Shown here: piece after piece, positions 1 to 8,536 of the stretch | Layout: each line of letters starts with the position of its first letter | Position numbering within the stretch: the stretch's first letter is position 1 | Source: Desulfobacca acetoxidans | Lineage (GTDB): Bacteria > Desulfobacterota > Desulfobaccia > Desulfobaccales > 0-14-0-80-60-11 | Length of the DNA: 17,284 bases | Direction: 5' to 3' | NCBI GenBank assembly: GCA_022736495.1 | Contig: DZCR01000060.1 | Span: 1 to 17,284 of the forward strand | The notes under the pieces: model-generated | What the model saw: only the letters and a program-made list of their open reading frames with translations | Told to the model about the DNA's origin: nothing | Database searches by the model: none | Made by a program: the position numbers and the translations under genes

Positions 1-365
1 AGGGCCGCCTTGATGGCCTTGGGGGTGAGCTCCAGGAGCAGAACCCGGTGGAAGCGGTGGTTTTCCTCTCCCAGAACTTCGGCGATGTGCCAGGCGATGG
101 CCTCCCCTTCCCGGTCCGGGTCAGGCCCGAGATAAATCTCTGGGACGTCCGCGGCCGCTTCCTTCAACTCCTTGATAACCTTGGCCTTGCCCAGGATGGT
201 GACGTATTTGGGTTGAAAGTTGTGCTCCAGGTCCACGCCCAGCTCTTTTTGGGGGAGGTCCTTGATGTGCCCTTTGCTGGAGACCACCTGGATGTCGGGC
301 CCCAGGTATTTTTGCAAGGTCTTGGCCTTGGTGGGTGATTCCACAATAAGTAATGATTTAGGCAT
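1..365 (-). CDS. topA: DNA topoisomerase I, N-terminal Toprim part (cut by window edge)
   Basis: Type IA topoisomerase, which relaxes negative supercoils by passing single strands through a transient 5'-phosphotyrosine break. Only the first 121 residues are in the window; the catalytic tyrosine and zinc fingers lie outside. The visible part is a Toprim domain: VESPTKAKT at residues 8-16 holds the conserved acidic residue (E9), SKGHIKDLP is at 30-38, and PDPDREGEA at 81-89 is the metal-binding DxDxE motif. The ATG at 365 is well fixed, because an in-frame TAA lies 12 bases upstream and no other start codon lies between. There is no Shine-Dalgarno sequence in front of it. It lies behind dprA on the same strand, a common pairing, but the 194-base gap holds its own promoter. 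Family assignment is firm. Confidence 0.96.
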   Translation of the reverse strand, partial: MPKSLLIVESPTKAKTLQKYLGPDIQVVSSKGHIKDLPQKELGVDLEHNFQPKYVTILGKAKVIKELKEAAADVPEIYLGPDPDREGEAIAWHIAEVLGEENHRFHRVLLLELTPKAIKAA

Positions 366-373
366 AACTTCAT

Positions 374-403
374 ATTATATATGACTTCGGGATTCCGGGT
401 CAA
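374..403 (-). promoter_or_regulatory. Sigma-70-type promoter of topA, probably giving a leaderless mRNA
   Basis: On the minus strand there is TTGACC (398-403), an 18-base spacer, and a perfect TATAAT (374-379). The last base of the -10 box is only 8 bases before the A of the topA ATG. Transcription normally begins about 6-9 bases after the -10 box, so the transcript would begin at or within a base or two of the start codon. This fits the lack of any ribosome binding site. Seen: the two boxes and the distance. Inferred: the start site and leaderless translation. Confidence 0.7.
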
Positions 404-559
404 TCACGATGGTCTTTTTCAAAGCGTCTCCGTCCTGTCAGTCCGCAGCTTTTCCGTGAAAACGCCGGGGATCATGCTGCAAAATCTGAACCGGGGTCCG
501 GGCCTCCATCTCCGGAGTAACCAGAAGGTCCCTCGGCCGGTGAGGTCGGGAAAATTTTT

Positions 560-1675
560 TTACCTGTCCAGCACATAACACTTCCCCGGCAGTTCTTTGA
601 CCAGCCCCTGGAGTTCCAGCAGCGTGAGGCGGGTCAGGATGTCCTTGACGGGGAGGTGGGAGGTCTGAACCAGTTCTTCCAACTGCACCGGCTCAGAGCC
701 TAAAAGCGGCAACAGAGGGTCCTCCGGCAGGGTCCGGGAGAGGCCCGCAGCTTCGGCCACACGGGCGGCGGGGGTTGGGGCGAACAGGGGGCCGGGAGCC
801 TTCCTGAGGCTGGGCAGTTCCTGGAAGATATCTTCCACGTCCTGGACCAGTTTGGCGCCTTCCTGGATGAGGCGGTGCGGCCCCAGGCTGGTGGGAGAGT
901 CGATGGGGCCGGGCACCGCAAAGACCTCCCGGTTCTGATCCTGGGCGTAGCGCACCGTAATGGCGGTGCCGCTGCTCACCCCGGCCTCGATTACCACCAC
1001 CCCCAGGGACAGGCCGCTGATGATCCGGTTGCGGATGGGAAAATTCCGGGCTTCAGGCGGCGCGCCCAGGGGAAATTCGCTTACCAGGGCGCCGTGCTCC
1101 GGGATCTCCTGGTAGAGCTTGCGGTTTTCCGGCGGATAAACCACGTCCAGACCGCAGCCCAGCACCGCCAAGGTGCGGCCGTTCATCTCCAGCGCGCCCT
1201 GGTGGGCAGCAGTGTCGATGCCTCGGGCCAGCCCGCTTACCACCGTCACGCCCCGGGCCGCCAGGCCTCCAGCCAGGCGGCGACAGGCCTTAAGCCCGTA
1301 ATAAGACGCTCCCCGAGTCCCCACTATAGCCACTGCCAGACCGTCTTCAGGCGCCAGGTTCCCCTTGACGAAGAGATAAAGTGGTGGATAGGGGATCTCT
1401 TTGAGCCGGACGGAAAACCGGGGATCGTCTTGGGTGACCATTTCGACCCCGGCAGACTTCAAACGCGCCAGATGCTCCTCCAGTTTATCCCAATCCCGGA
1501 AACCCCGGATGGCTTGGGCGTGGGCGGCAGTGATACCTCTGATGGCCACCAGATCAGTAAACGAGGCTTGGAAAACCGCAGCGGGACTGCCGCAGCGCTG
1601 AATCAGCCTCTGCGCCAACACCAGCCCTACCCCGGGGATGCTCCGTAACCCCAGCCAGGAAAGTTTATCGGTCAT
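560..1675 (-). CDS. dprA: DNA processing protein DprA (Smf), RecA loader
   Basis: 371 residues, normal for the long form of the family. DprA binds single-stranded DNA in the cytoplasm and loads RecA during natural transformation; it is also kept in many species not known to be competent. Domains in order: an N-terminal helix-hairpin-helix region (about residues 8-60, with IPGVG and IRGIT), the Rossmann-like DprA core (about 80-290, with IVGTRGASYYG at 118-127, SGLARGIDTAAH at 147-158, LGCGLDVVYPPEN at 172-184 and SSGTAITVRYA at 234-244), and a C-terminal winged-helix segment (about 315-371). The start is ATG at 1675; the only purine-rich stretch before it is a weak AGAGAG. It heads a leftward dprA-topA pair. 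Nothing is truncated. Confidence 0.96.
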   Translation of the reverse strand: MTDKLSWLGLRSIPGVGLVLAQRLIQRCGSPAAVFQASFTDLVAIRGITAAHAQAIRGFRDWDKLEEHLARLKSAGVEMVTQDDPRFSVRLKEIPYPPLYLFVKGNLAPEDGLAVAIVGTRGASYYGLKACRRLAGGLAARGVTVVSGLARGIDTAAHQGALEMNGRTLAVLGCGLDVVYPPENRKLYQEIPEHGALVSEFPLGAPPEARNFPIRNRIISGLSLGVVVIEAGVSSGTAITVRYAQDQNREVFAVPGPIDSPTSLGPHRLIQEGAKLVQDVEDIFQELPSLRKAPGPLFAPTPAARVAEAAGLSRTLPEDPLLPLLGSEPVQLEELVQTSHLPVKDILTRLTLLELQGLVKELPGKCYVLDR

Positions 1676-1871
1676 ATGGCTCTCTGCAGAATTTTTTTGG
1701 GTGATGGCCTCATTCCGGTTCTAATCGAATTGCCCTTGGAGTACAAGGAAAAAGCCACGAAGTCAGATCAATCTTTTCTCGGGGCCGACTCATCATTCTT
1801 GACCTCACCCTGTAGATGCTTAACTTCAGATGCAGGAAAACCCCTCTGCGGGGAAGCGGTGCTGCACCTCC

Positions 1872-2030
1872 TTATGCCTCAATGACCGGAGAAATATGGC
1901 GAAAATGTGCGCTTTGCAGGTCCCGTACCCAAAGTACCCTTTGAACTCGTTGCACACGACCTTCCAGAATCACCGGCCGGCTCGATACTCGGCGGGCAAA
2001 AATAGGGATGTTGCTCCTTTTTGCGGTCAT
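1872..2030 (-). CDS. Doubtful 52-residue ORF, function unknown
   Basis: An ATG-to-TAA ORF of 52 codons upstream of dprA and on the same strand. The product is basic and arginine-rich, with a short hydrophobic and valine-rich middle (for example GRVQRVQRVLWVRDLQ), and I do not recognise it. In favour: a TTGGGA-17-TATATT promoter-like pair lies about 17-45 bases upstream, and a weak hairpin with a T run (CCCCGCAGAGGGGTTTT, near 1835-1851) follows the stop. Against: there is no good Shine-Dalgarno sequence and third-position base use is neutral. It could be a decayed gene, a leader of dprA, or chance. Confidence 0.18.
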   Translation of the reverse strand: MTAKRSNIPIFARRVSSRPVILEGRVQRVQRVLWVRDLQSAHFRHISPVIEA

Positions 2031-2046
2031 AAATTTATCCGTTTAA

Positions 2047-2075
2047 TGCGAATAATATAAAGAAGGGGGTGAAAA
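2047..2075 (-). promoter_or_regulatory. Possible leftward promoter upstream of the small ORF and dprA
   Basis: On the minus strand TTGGGA is followed, after 17 bases, by TATATT. This matches four and five of six consensus positions. It would drive the 52-codon ORF or, with a leader of about 370 bases, dprA. Seen in sequence only; the match is modest. Confidence 0.3.
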
Positions 2076-2207
2076 ATCCCAAGGCGTTCGCCAATGGAAG
2101 ACGCCTTTACGAAGCGCAATCACTCCAGCCCCTCCCTGCGGGGCGGTTCGCCGAATCCTACCCGGACTGTTGCAATCTTGCGGTCCATTTCCTTTTCAGC
2201 ACTCAAT

Positions 2208-2212
2208 GAGGG
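2208..2212 (+). promoter_or_regulatory. Ribosome binding site that fixes the start at 2220
   Basis: GAGGG sits 7 bases before the ATG at 2220. The first in-frame ATG of the open frame, at 2094, has no such site and would put 42 polar residues before an otherwise normal signal peptide. Confidence 0.6.
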
Positions 2213-2219
2213 TGAAGAT

Positions 2220-4319
2220 ATGAACAAGTCCCGACTGGCGCTCCTGGCCCTCTGGCTAGTTTTCTTAATGGCCAACCTGGTTCAGGCGAAGGTTACTTAT
2301 AAGATTTCCCCTGACCTGGATCCACTCTGGCCGGGAGAAGTGGAAGTCCTGAAACAGGTAGCGGCAGGCAACCCCGCAGATTTGAGGAAGCGATTCGGGG
2401 AAGACGAAAAAAAACGGGAAATCAGAGGGAAATTTCTCGAAGTCTTATTAACTGAGGGGTTTCAAGGGCTAAAAGTCCATCGCCATGGAGTCTATTTAAG
2501 AAACGCCATCATTAAAATCGAGGACCGGATCGATTTGCGCTCTGCGGTGGTCCCCTATGAGGTGAGGCTGGTAAGCTGCATTTTCCAAGGGGACGTGAAC
2601 TTACAGGACAGCCTGTTTAAGTACAGCTTGCAGATTACCAAGTCGCGTTTTCTGGGGCAGGCCTATTTCCTGGGATTTGAGGTGACTAAGAATGCGTATT
2701 TCAACGAAACTACCTTTGATAAGGAACTAAATTGTAATTGGGCCAAAATTGGAAATGAATTTAGCTTGATAAAAGCACGGCTGCTAAGTAACGACCGGTC
2801 CTATTTCAACAGCATGCAGGTTGGCCAAAATCTTTTAGGTGATCACGCTGAGTTTCAAGGCCCCACGGAATTCAGGAATATGAACGTAGGCGGGAGTTTC
2901 GATATAACGGCGGCTATCTTTCACGGAGGGGCGTATTTTGCTGGATCAACTGTCAGACGGAGTTTCTGGGCAAAAAATACTCAATTTTTAAGTGAAAAAA
3001 ATTACGCCAGTTTCCCCGGTCTGAAGGTGGGTAATGTGGCTATTTTTCAAGAAGCGCTGTTCAAAGGGCCGGTAGATTTTGACGATGCGCATATCGGCCT
3101 GGAATTACAATGTCAGAAAGCCAAATTTCTGGATGTCTCCGCAGGGCTGGAGGCCATTGGTTTGAAGGTGGGCACTTTCGCAAATTTTGAGGACGTGATT
3201 TTTGCGGGACCGGTAAATTTTGACGGGACTGACTGCGCCGGCCAGTTTAATGCCACCAGGGCTCAATTTAACAGCGACGGGGAAGCGAATTTCCGCAACC
3301 TCAAGGTGGGGTCGCTGCTGCAGTTCACCGACGCCCTGTTCAATGGCCCGGTTAGTCTGGCGGGGGCGAGGATCGGCGAATTGAAGGCTGATGTGCAGCA
3401 GGGGGCGGTTTTAACGGGGGGGGTCTTTCGCGGGCCGGTTGACTTAAAGGATGCTCACTTATCCGATCTTTCCATTATTGGCACATCGAGCCGGAAAAGT
3501 GTAACCTCACCGGGGATAGCAGCCATTTCTGACTTGAATCTGGAACGTGCGGTCGTGGATCGGGATATCCGCTTTGAAGACGTCAAATTAAATAGGTTAA
3601 TGGCCAACGGTCTTCAAGCGAAAGGGCAGACCACGTTAAACGGTCTGAGTATCGAAACCGAAGCTGACTTGAGGAATAGCCATTTCGCCAACCTCAAGAT
3701 ACTGGGAGTTGTATGGCCCCCGGATAGAGACAAGGTACAGTTTTCCGGAATGACCTACAATTTCATTGCCGCGGCGGAAGGCCCGGTCAGGCCGCAGGAT
3801 TGGCGCAAGTTAATCGCCTGGGTGCACCATAGCAGCTTTGATAACCGGAATTACCTGCAGCTCAGGTCATTCTTCGAGCAAAATGGGCACCAAGGCCTGG
3901 CGGATGAGGTGTTTATCGATATGCGGCGGCAGGAGACCTGGCCCAGTAGTTGGGTGGATTGGCTGAACCCGGCAGTATGGTTCAAGGTGGTGTTCTGGGA
4001 TTTTCTGGCTGGCTACGGCCGCAAACCCTTCAGAATTTTCTGGGCGGCCCTGGCCATCGTCATTCTGGGGGCTTTTTACTACGACCCCCGTTATCTCACG
4101 GAAATTAACTGGCCTCAGAAAAGCCGATTCTATGGCCTCCTGGGAAGATTTTTAATCAGTTTCGAGCAATTCACCCCCATGGTGGACCTGGGGATGCAAA
4201 AAAAATGGCAACCGGCCAGCATTTCCGGCCGCTTCTCGGTGTTCATCTATTTTCAGAGGCTGGCGGGCTGGGTTCTGGTTCCCATCTTTTTGGCCGCTAT
4301 TTATACAAAGTTTAGATGA
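2220..4319 (+). CDS. Exported, membrane-anchored pentapeptide-repeat protein
   Basis: 699 residues, function unknown. The start at 2220 is chosen for its ribosome binding site and because it opens a clean signal peptide (positive MNKSR, hydrophobic core to about residue 20, likely cleavage after VQA at 21-23). From about 115 to 500 there are pentapeptide-type repeats with phenylalanine or leucine at regular spacing (AxF, VxF steps), which in this family stack as a right-handed beta-helix. Three units starting at residues 268, 315 and 361 repeat more precisely (LKVG, then FxGPV). The last 120 residues hold an amphipathic stretch (WFKVVFWDFLAGYG) and two membrane segments (about 604-622 and 681-698). 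This kind of C-terminal membrane module is known on other pentapeptide-repeat proteins. The signal peptide suggests that the repeat domain lies outside the cytoplasm. The gene is less GC-rich than its neighbours and stands alone, convergent with the dynamin-like gene. Confidence 0.8.
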   Translation: MNKSRLALLALWLVFLMANLVQAKVTYKISPDLDPLWPGEVEVLKQVAAGNPADLRKRFGEDEKKREIRGKFLEVLLTEGFQGLKVHRHGVYLRNAIIKIEDRIDLRSAVVPYEVRLVSCIFQGDVNLQDSLFKYSLQITKSRFLGQAYFLGFEVTKNAYFNETTFDKELNCNWAKIGNEFSLIKARLLSNDRSYFNSMQVGQNLLGDHAEFQGPTEFRNMNVGGSFDITAAIFHGGAYFAGSTVRRSFWAKNTQFLSEKNYASFPGLKVGNVAIFQEALFKGPVDFDDAHIGLELQCQKAKFLDVSAGLEAIGLKVGTFANFEDVIFAGPVNFDGTDCAGQFNATRAQFNSDGEANFRNLKVGSLLQFTDALFNGPVSLAGARIGELKADVQQGAVLTGGVFRGPVDLKDAHLSDLSIIGTSSRKSVTSPGIAAISDLNLERAVVDRDIRFEDVKLNRLMANGLQAKGQTTLNGLSIETEADLRNSHFANLKILGVVWPPDRDKVQFSGMTYNFIAAAEGPVRPQDWRKLIAWVHHSSFDNRNYLQLRSFFEQNGHQGLADEVFIDMRRQETWPSSWVDWLNPAVWFKVVFWDFLAGYGRKPFRIFWAALAIVILGAFYYDPRYLTEINWPQKSRFYGLLGRFLISFEQFTPMVDLGMQKKWQPASISGRFSVFIYFQRLAGWVLVPIFLAAIYTKFR
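3021..3437 (+). repeat. Three 46-47 codon super-repeats in the pentapeptide gene
   Basis: Units begin at 3021, 3162 and 3300 (141 and 138 bases apart). Each starts with LKVG at the protein level, has F about 6-8 residues later, then F(K/A/N)GPV about ten residues further on, and ends near an AxF or LxAD step. The DNA copies differ at many positions, so this is an old protein-level duplication rather than a recent DNA repeat. A weaker copy of the GPV element recurs just after the third unit. Confidence 0.7.
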
Positions 4320-4533
4320 GGAGGCCTTGGGATTATCCTGGACCTGACACCGGCTCAGGACGCCTGGTGCATCCTGCCCAGGAACCTTGCAAAGCTTCTT
4401 TATATTAATGTCCATCAACATCAAAAATGTCGATATCCTACTGGAAAGCTTGCTCTTTGATGCGGCTACATCAAGGTGTTTAAAGGGGTAGGATTGTCCG
4501 GGGATCACCTGAACGGTCGGGCGATGCGCTGCA
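4320..4533. other. Convergent gap, no gene seen
   Basis: 214 bases between the 3' ends of the pentapeptide-repeat gene and the dynamin-like gene. There are short inverted repeats (CCTGG / CCAGG near 4360-4382), but no hairpin followed by a T run on either strand, so no clear terminator. The ORF that crosses this gap on the minus strand runs antisense into the pentapeptide gene and looks spurious. Confidence 0.6.
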
Positions 4534-6756
4534 TTATCTTTGCGGTCCCGCCGTCAGCCGCGCCTCGATGCGGTGAGCCAGGGGGATGAGTTCCGCCAGG
4601 CGCTGGCGACAGGCCGCCCGTTCCTCTTCCGCCAGGTGCATGGCTTCCGCGGCGCCCTGGAGGCTGCCCAACAGTGACCCCAGGGTGTCATCCAGGCTGG
4701 CTTCCTGCAACTTCAGCCACTGGTCCACCAGGGGAAAGAAGTACCGGAATTTCAAACCCTCCCGGTAATCCAGCAGCTGCACCCGCACCTCCTCAATGAG
4801 CCAATCCTTTAGGGCGGCCAGGGCCCGCTCCAGGTCCCGAAGGAGTTGGCGGCGCGGGTCGGTTTCTCCCTTTAATCCCAGGCGGCGCTTGAGGTTATCC
4901 CAGGTCCGGCCCAAAAACCCCATGCCGGAGCGCACCCACACTTCCCGGGCAAAACGCCAGTCGGGGACCATTTCCAGGTTCAAGAGGGGCACTTCCAGAC
5001 CCTGGGGCCGGGGGCTGGCCGCAGCTTCCAGGGTGGGGGGCGCGGCGGCCAGACCCAGCTCGGCAATTTCCCGATAATAGAGGCTCAGGGCTTCCTGGAG
5101 GGCCAGAAACAGGGGTTGCCACACATGGGCCAACTCCTGGCGCAGCCACTCTTCCTGTTCCCGGATGAATTCCACCAACATGATGTTGGCCTCACCGGTG
5201 ATATGGTGGGCTAACGCCTTGGCGAACTCTTGAAACAGTTGATAAAGGACGGTGCGGAAGACTGGAGCGCCAGCGGCAGGGGCCAGTTGTTCCCAATCGG
5301 GCGTAAAATTCCGGATGAATTCGTCCAGGTCTTTTCCCACCTGCCCGGAATGCCGGTCTAACAGGCTGTCCACCCGGGAGCGCAGGGCTCTCTTCAGCCG
5401 GTTGGCCGCGCCCTCCATGGTCTGGCTTAAGGTGGCCATGGTGGCCTTCAGGGGCTGACGCCGGGCCTCCAGGCGGGTTTCCAACTCTTTGATCGCGTCC
5501 AAACCCCTGGTCAAAAGATCCTGGGTAAGTTCCAACTGCTCCCTTAAGCCCCGGGCCACCATCTGCACCTGCGCCAGGCTGCCCCCGGCGAACCGCCTGG
5601 TCCGCAAATCCGCCAGCGCCGCCTTCAGATCCTGGTCGAACCGGGCCGCCTCCTTATCCGAGAATGCCGCAGAGTCCGGAGCCAGGGCCCACATGTTGAG
5701 GACCGCGGCTTCACGGGGGTCCAGCGTCTCGCCCCTAGCCTGGCGGCGGTCCAAGAGCAGTTTCAGGGCGGAAAAGGCATAGATCCGCGGGTCCGGTTGC
5801 CAGGAGGACAGTTCCCGGGAGACCCGATCCCTGATCTTTTCTACCTCCTCAAAGGAAGCATGCTCGCCCAGGTCCAGGTTGAGCAGGGCCAGAATATGCG
5901 GCATCAGCCCCATCCTTTTGAGCTCCGCCAGGAACTGAAAGTCTGCTTGGCGCAGCCCCACCCGGGAGCTGATGACATAGAGCGCCAGGTCGCTCTTGAT
6001 GAGATAGGCCAGGACATGGGCCAGGTGCTGGGGAAATGGCGAGTCGCTCCCCTGGCAGTCGCCTAACTCCACTCCCTGCGCCGGCCAGGGGAAGGAAATG
6101 GTGAGGAGCACGTCCTTGAGGTACACTGCGGTGGCCTCCCGGGTAACCAACTCCCGATGGCGGGCCAGGTCCGGGCCGGCCAGAGGCAGCACCCCGGTGG
6201 CGGGCATGAGGTCTTTAAGGAGGTCGTAGCCTTCCAGGTAGGATTTCAGCAACAGATAGTTCTGGTCCAGGCTGCCCCCGGTCCAGAGCTCGGCCTCCTG
6301 GGCCTCGGCCAGGACCTGGGCCAGGAGTTCCCGGTCTTCAGCCTCTTTGAGATCAAGAGGCTCAGCCCGGTCCACCAGGCGGGGATTAGGCAACAACCCT
6401 AAGGCCCGGCGGATTTCGCCGTTGATTTCGTCCCACCCCTTGAATTGGAGCACCGCACCCGGTTCCGGCCCGGGCTGAACCCTGGTGATCATGGCGGTGA
6501 GGATGCCGGCGCCCCGCTTTAACAGGTCCTGTCCCAGCAGGGCGTTGATCATGGTACTTTTGCCGGACTTGACCGCCCCTACCACCGCCAGGCGGCAAGT
6601 GTCTTCGGCCGCATGGGCCTGCACCTGGGACAACACCTTTTCCCAGTGCTGGCCCTGGGCCGCGGCCTGGGGGAAGAGACTGGTCCACTCCCGGGCCATT
6701 TCCTCAAGGCGGCCGATCTCATCCATAAAGGCCTGATGGGTCTGGGGCTCCGTCAT
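4534..6756 (-). CDS. Dynamin-like large GTPase
   Basis: 740 residues. Bacterial dynamin-like proteins bind and remodel membranes in a GTP-dependent way; the role of this one is unknown. The GTPase domain has a clear P-loop, GAVKSGKSTMINALLG (60-75), a possible G2 threonine in GAGILT (82-87), DCQG at 233-236 in the place of the usual DxPG G3 motif, and NLDL at 293-296 in the place of the G4 (N/T)KxD, so the G4 lysine is missing. From about 390 to 740 it is almost all alpha-helical, with long heptad-like stretches (about 395-470), as expected for the stalk of these proteins. A glycine-rich amphipathic stretch (GMGFLGRTWDNLKRRLG) could be a membrane-contact region, which is a guess. ATG at 6756 with AGGA 8 bases upstream. 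It lies downstream of yajC but is separated by a 245-base gap with palindromic repeats, so it may be transcribed on its own. A partner gene of the same family, often paired with bacterial dynamins, is not present. Confidence 0.83.
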   Translation of the reverse strand: MTEPQTHQAFMDEIGRLEEMAREWTSLFPQAAAQGQHWEKVLSQVQAHAAEDTCRLAVVGAVKSGKSTMINALLGQDLLKRGAGILTAMITRVQPGPEPGAVLQFKGWDEINGEIRRALGLLPNPRLVDRAEPLDLKEAEDRELLAQVLAEAQEAELWTGGSLDQNYLLLKSYLEGYDLLKDLMPATGVLPLAGPDLARHRELVTREATAVYLKDVLLTISFPWPAQGVELGDCQGSDSPFPQHLAHVLAYLIKSDLALYVISSRVGLRQADFQFLAELKRMGLMPHILALLNLDLGEHASFEEVEKIRDRVSRELSSWQPDPRIYAFSALKLLLDRRQARGETLDPREAAVLNMWALAPDSAAFSDKEAARFDQDLKAALADLRTRRFAGGSLAQVQMVARGLREQLELTQDLLTRGLDAIKELETRLEARRQPLKATMATLSQTMEGAANRLKRALRSRVDSLLDRHSGQVGKDLDEFIRNFTPDWEQLAPAAGAPVFRTVLYQLFQEFAKALAHHITGEANIMLVEFIREQEEWLRQELAHVWQPLFLALQEALSLYYREIAELGLAAAPPTLEAAASPRPQGLEVPLLNLEMVPDWRFAREVWVRSGMGFLGRTWDNLKRRLGLKGETDPRRQLLRDLERALAALKDWLIEEVRVQLLDYREGLKFRYFFPLVDQWLKLQEASLDDTLGSLLGSLQGAAEAMHLAEEERAACRQRLAELIPLAHRIEARLTAGPQR

Positions 6757-6844
6757 GTCTGGGTTCCTGGACGATTTATCCCGATTACCAAAGCTTCCTT
6801 CCCATTGCTGAGTTTCTTATCCCACTAAGTCCCCATTATCAGAA

Positions 6845-6892
6845 GAATTCTGCTGAATTCCCCCCTTTGTAAAGAAGGGGTAGGGGGATTTA
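6845..6892. repeat. Palindromic intergenic repeat (GAATTC pair plus CCCCCC...GGGGG element)
   Basis: GAATTC occurs twice, 4 bases apart (6845-6860). The second copy runs into an imperfect palindrome (6856-6892) with arms AATTCCCCCC and GGGGGATT, and an inner CTTTGTAAAG core. This resembles the C-run/G-run palindromic repeats with AATCCCCC ends found many times in deltaproteobacterial genomes. The comparison is from general knowledge and was not searched. Confidence 0.6.
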
Positions 6893-6945
6893 TTGGATTA
6901 TGTTCCGAATAGGAAAAATTTTGAAAAAAATTAAGTAGTAAGAAC

Positions 6946-6980
6946 AGGTAGGGTGGGAAAGCGAAGCGCATCCCCCCTTA
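6946..6980. repeat. Imperfect hairpin repeat downstream of yajC
   Basis: GGTAGGGTGGGA and TCCCCCCTTAAGC flank a centre of AAGCGAAGCGCA, giving an imperfect stem. The GTAGGGTGGG...GCGAAGCG pattern resembles a widespread dispersed repeat. On the minus strand it lies about 22 bases after the yajC stop, and a T run (ATTTTTTTC) follows some 18-25 bases later, so it may also end the queA-tgt-yajC transcript, though the spacing is too long for a classic intrinsic terminator. Confidence 0.45.
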
Positions 6981-7001
6981 AGCATCTGCCGCAGCACCGA
7001 C

Positions 7002-8457
<1,456 letters not shown>

Positions 8458-8482
8458 TTACGAAGAAATTAACTTGGTAATC

Positions 8483-8511
8483 GTAGGGGCGGGATCAAAG
8501 CCCGCCCCTAC
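8483..8511. repeat. Perfect 11-base-arm palindrome between queA and tgt
   Basis: The arms GTAGGGGCGGG and CCCGCCCCTAC pair perfectly around a 7-base loop (ATCAAAG). No T run follows on either strand, so it is not a standard intrinsic terminator. The GTAGGGGCG...CGCCCCTAC form resembles dispersed repeats seen in many bacterial genomes (general knowledge, not searched). In the queA-tgt transcript it would form a very stable stem and may protect mRNA ends or dampen read-through. Confidence 0.8.
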
Positions 8512-8536
8512 AGGAGGCCCTGCTTCGACCAAGGTC

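Larger units (their letters stand above)
1676..2219. other. Long intergenic region between divergent dprA and the pentapeptide-repeat gene
   Basis: 544 bases without a convincing gene. It holds a weak leftward promoter (2047-2075), a doubtful leftward 52-codon ORF (1872-2030), a small CCCC/GGGG hairpin near 1839-1851, and a 7-base inverted repeat (AAGGCGT / ACGCCTT, about 2080-2106). Rightward ORFs starting at 1676, 1830 and 2094 have no plausible ribosome binding site or recognisable protein and look like chance. I see no riboswitch or tRNA. Confidence 0.6.

Noticed and set aside
313..328. A second GG-N10-GC sigma-54-like match on the minus strand
   Set aside because: It lies inside the topA coding region, lacks the T before GG and most of the wider consensus, and has no gene start at the right distance.
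875..1648. Long open frame antisense to dprA, and similar ones antisense to tgt, queA, nadA and cpaF
   Set aside because: They are mirror frames of well-identified genes in GC-rich DNA, with low-complexity products rich in H, G, R and P and no known domain.
2080..2160. Possible riboswitch from inverted repeats before the pentapeptide-repeat gene
   Set aside because: The stems are short and do not match the core sequences of riboswitch classes I know, such as GEMM or fluoride.
2094..2219. Longer start for the pentapeptide-repeat protein
   Set aside because: It would add 42 polar residues before a normal signal peptide and has no ribosome binding site; the ATG at 2220 has GAGGG at 7 bases.
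3416..3423. Run of 8 G in the pentapeptide-repeat gene, and runs of 7 C in tgt and cpaE
   Set aside because: Runs of 7-8 are expected now and then in GC-rich coding sequence and are much less slippery than the 12-G run in tadB.
4152..4508. 118-codon minus-strand ORF in the gap after the pentapeptide-repeat gene
   Set aside because: Most of it is antisense to the membrane end of that gene; the product has no recognisable pattern and no ribosome binding site was evident.
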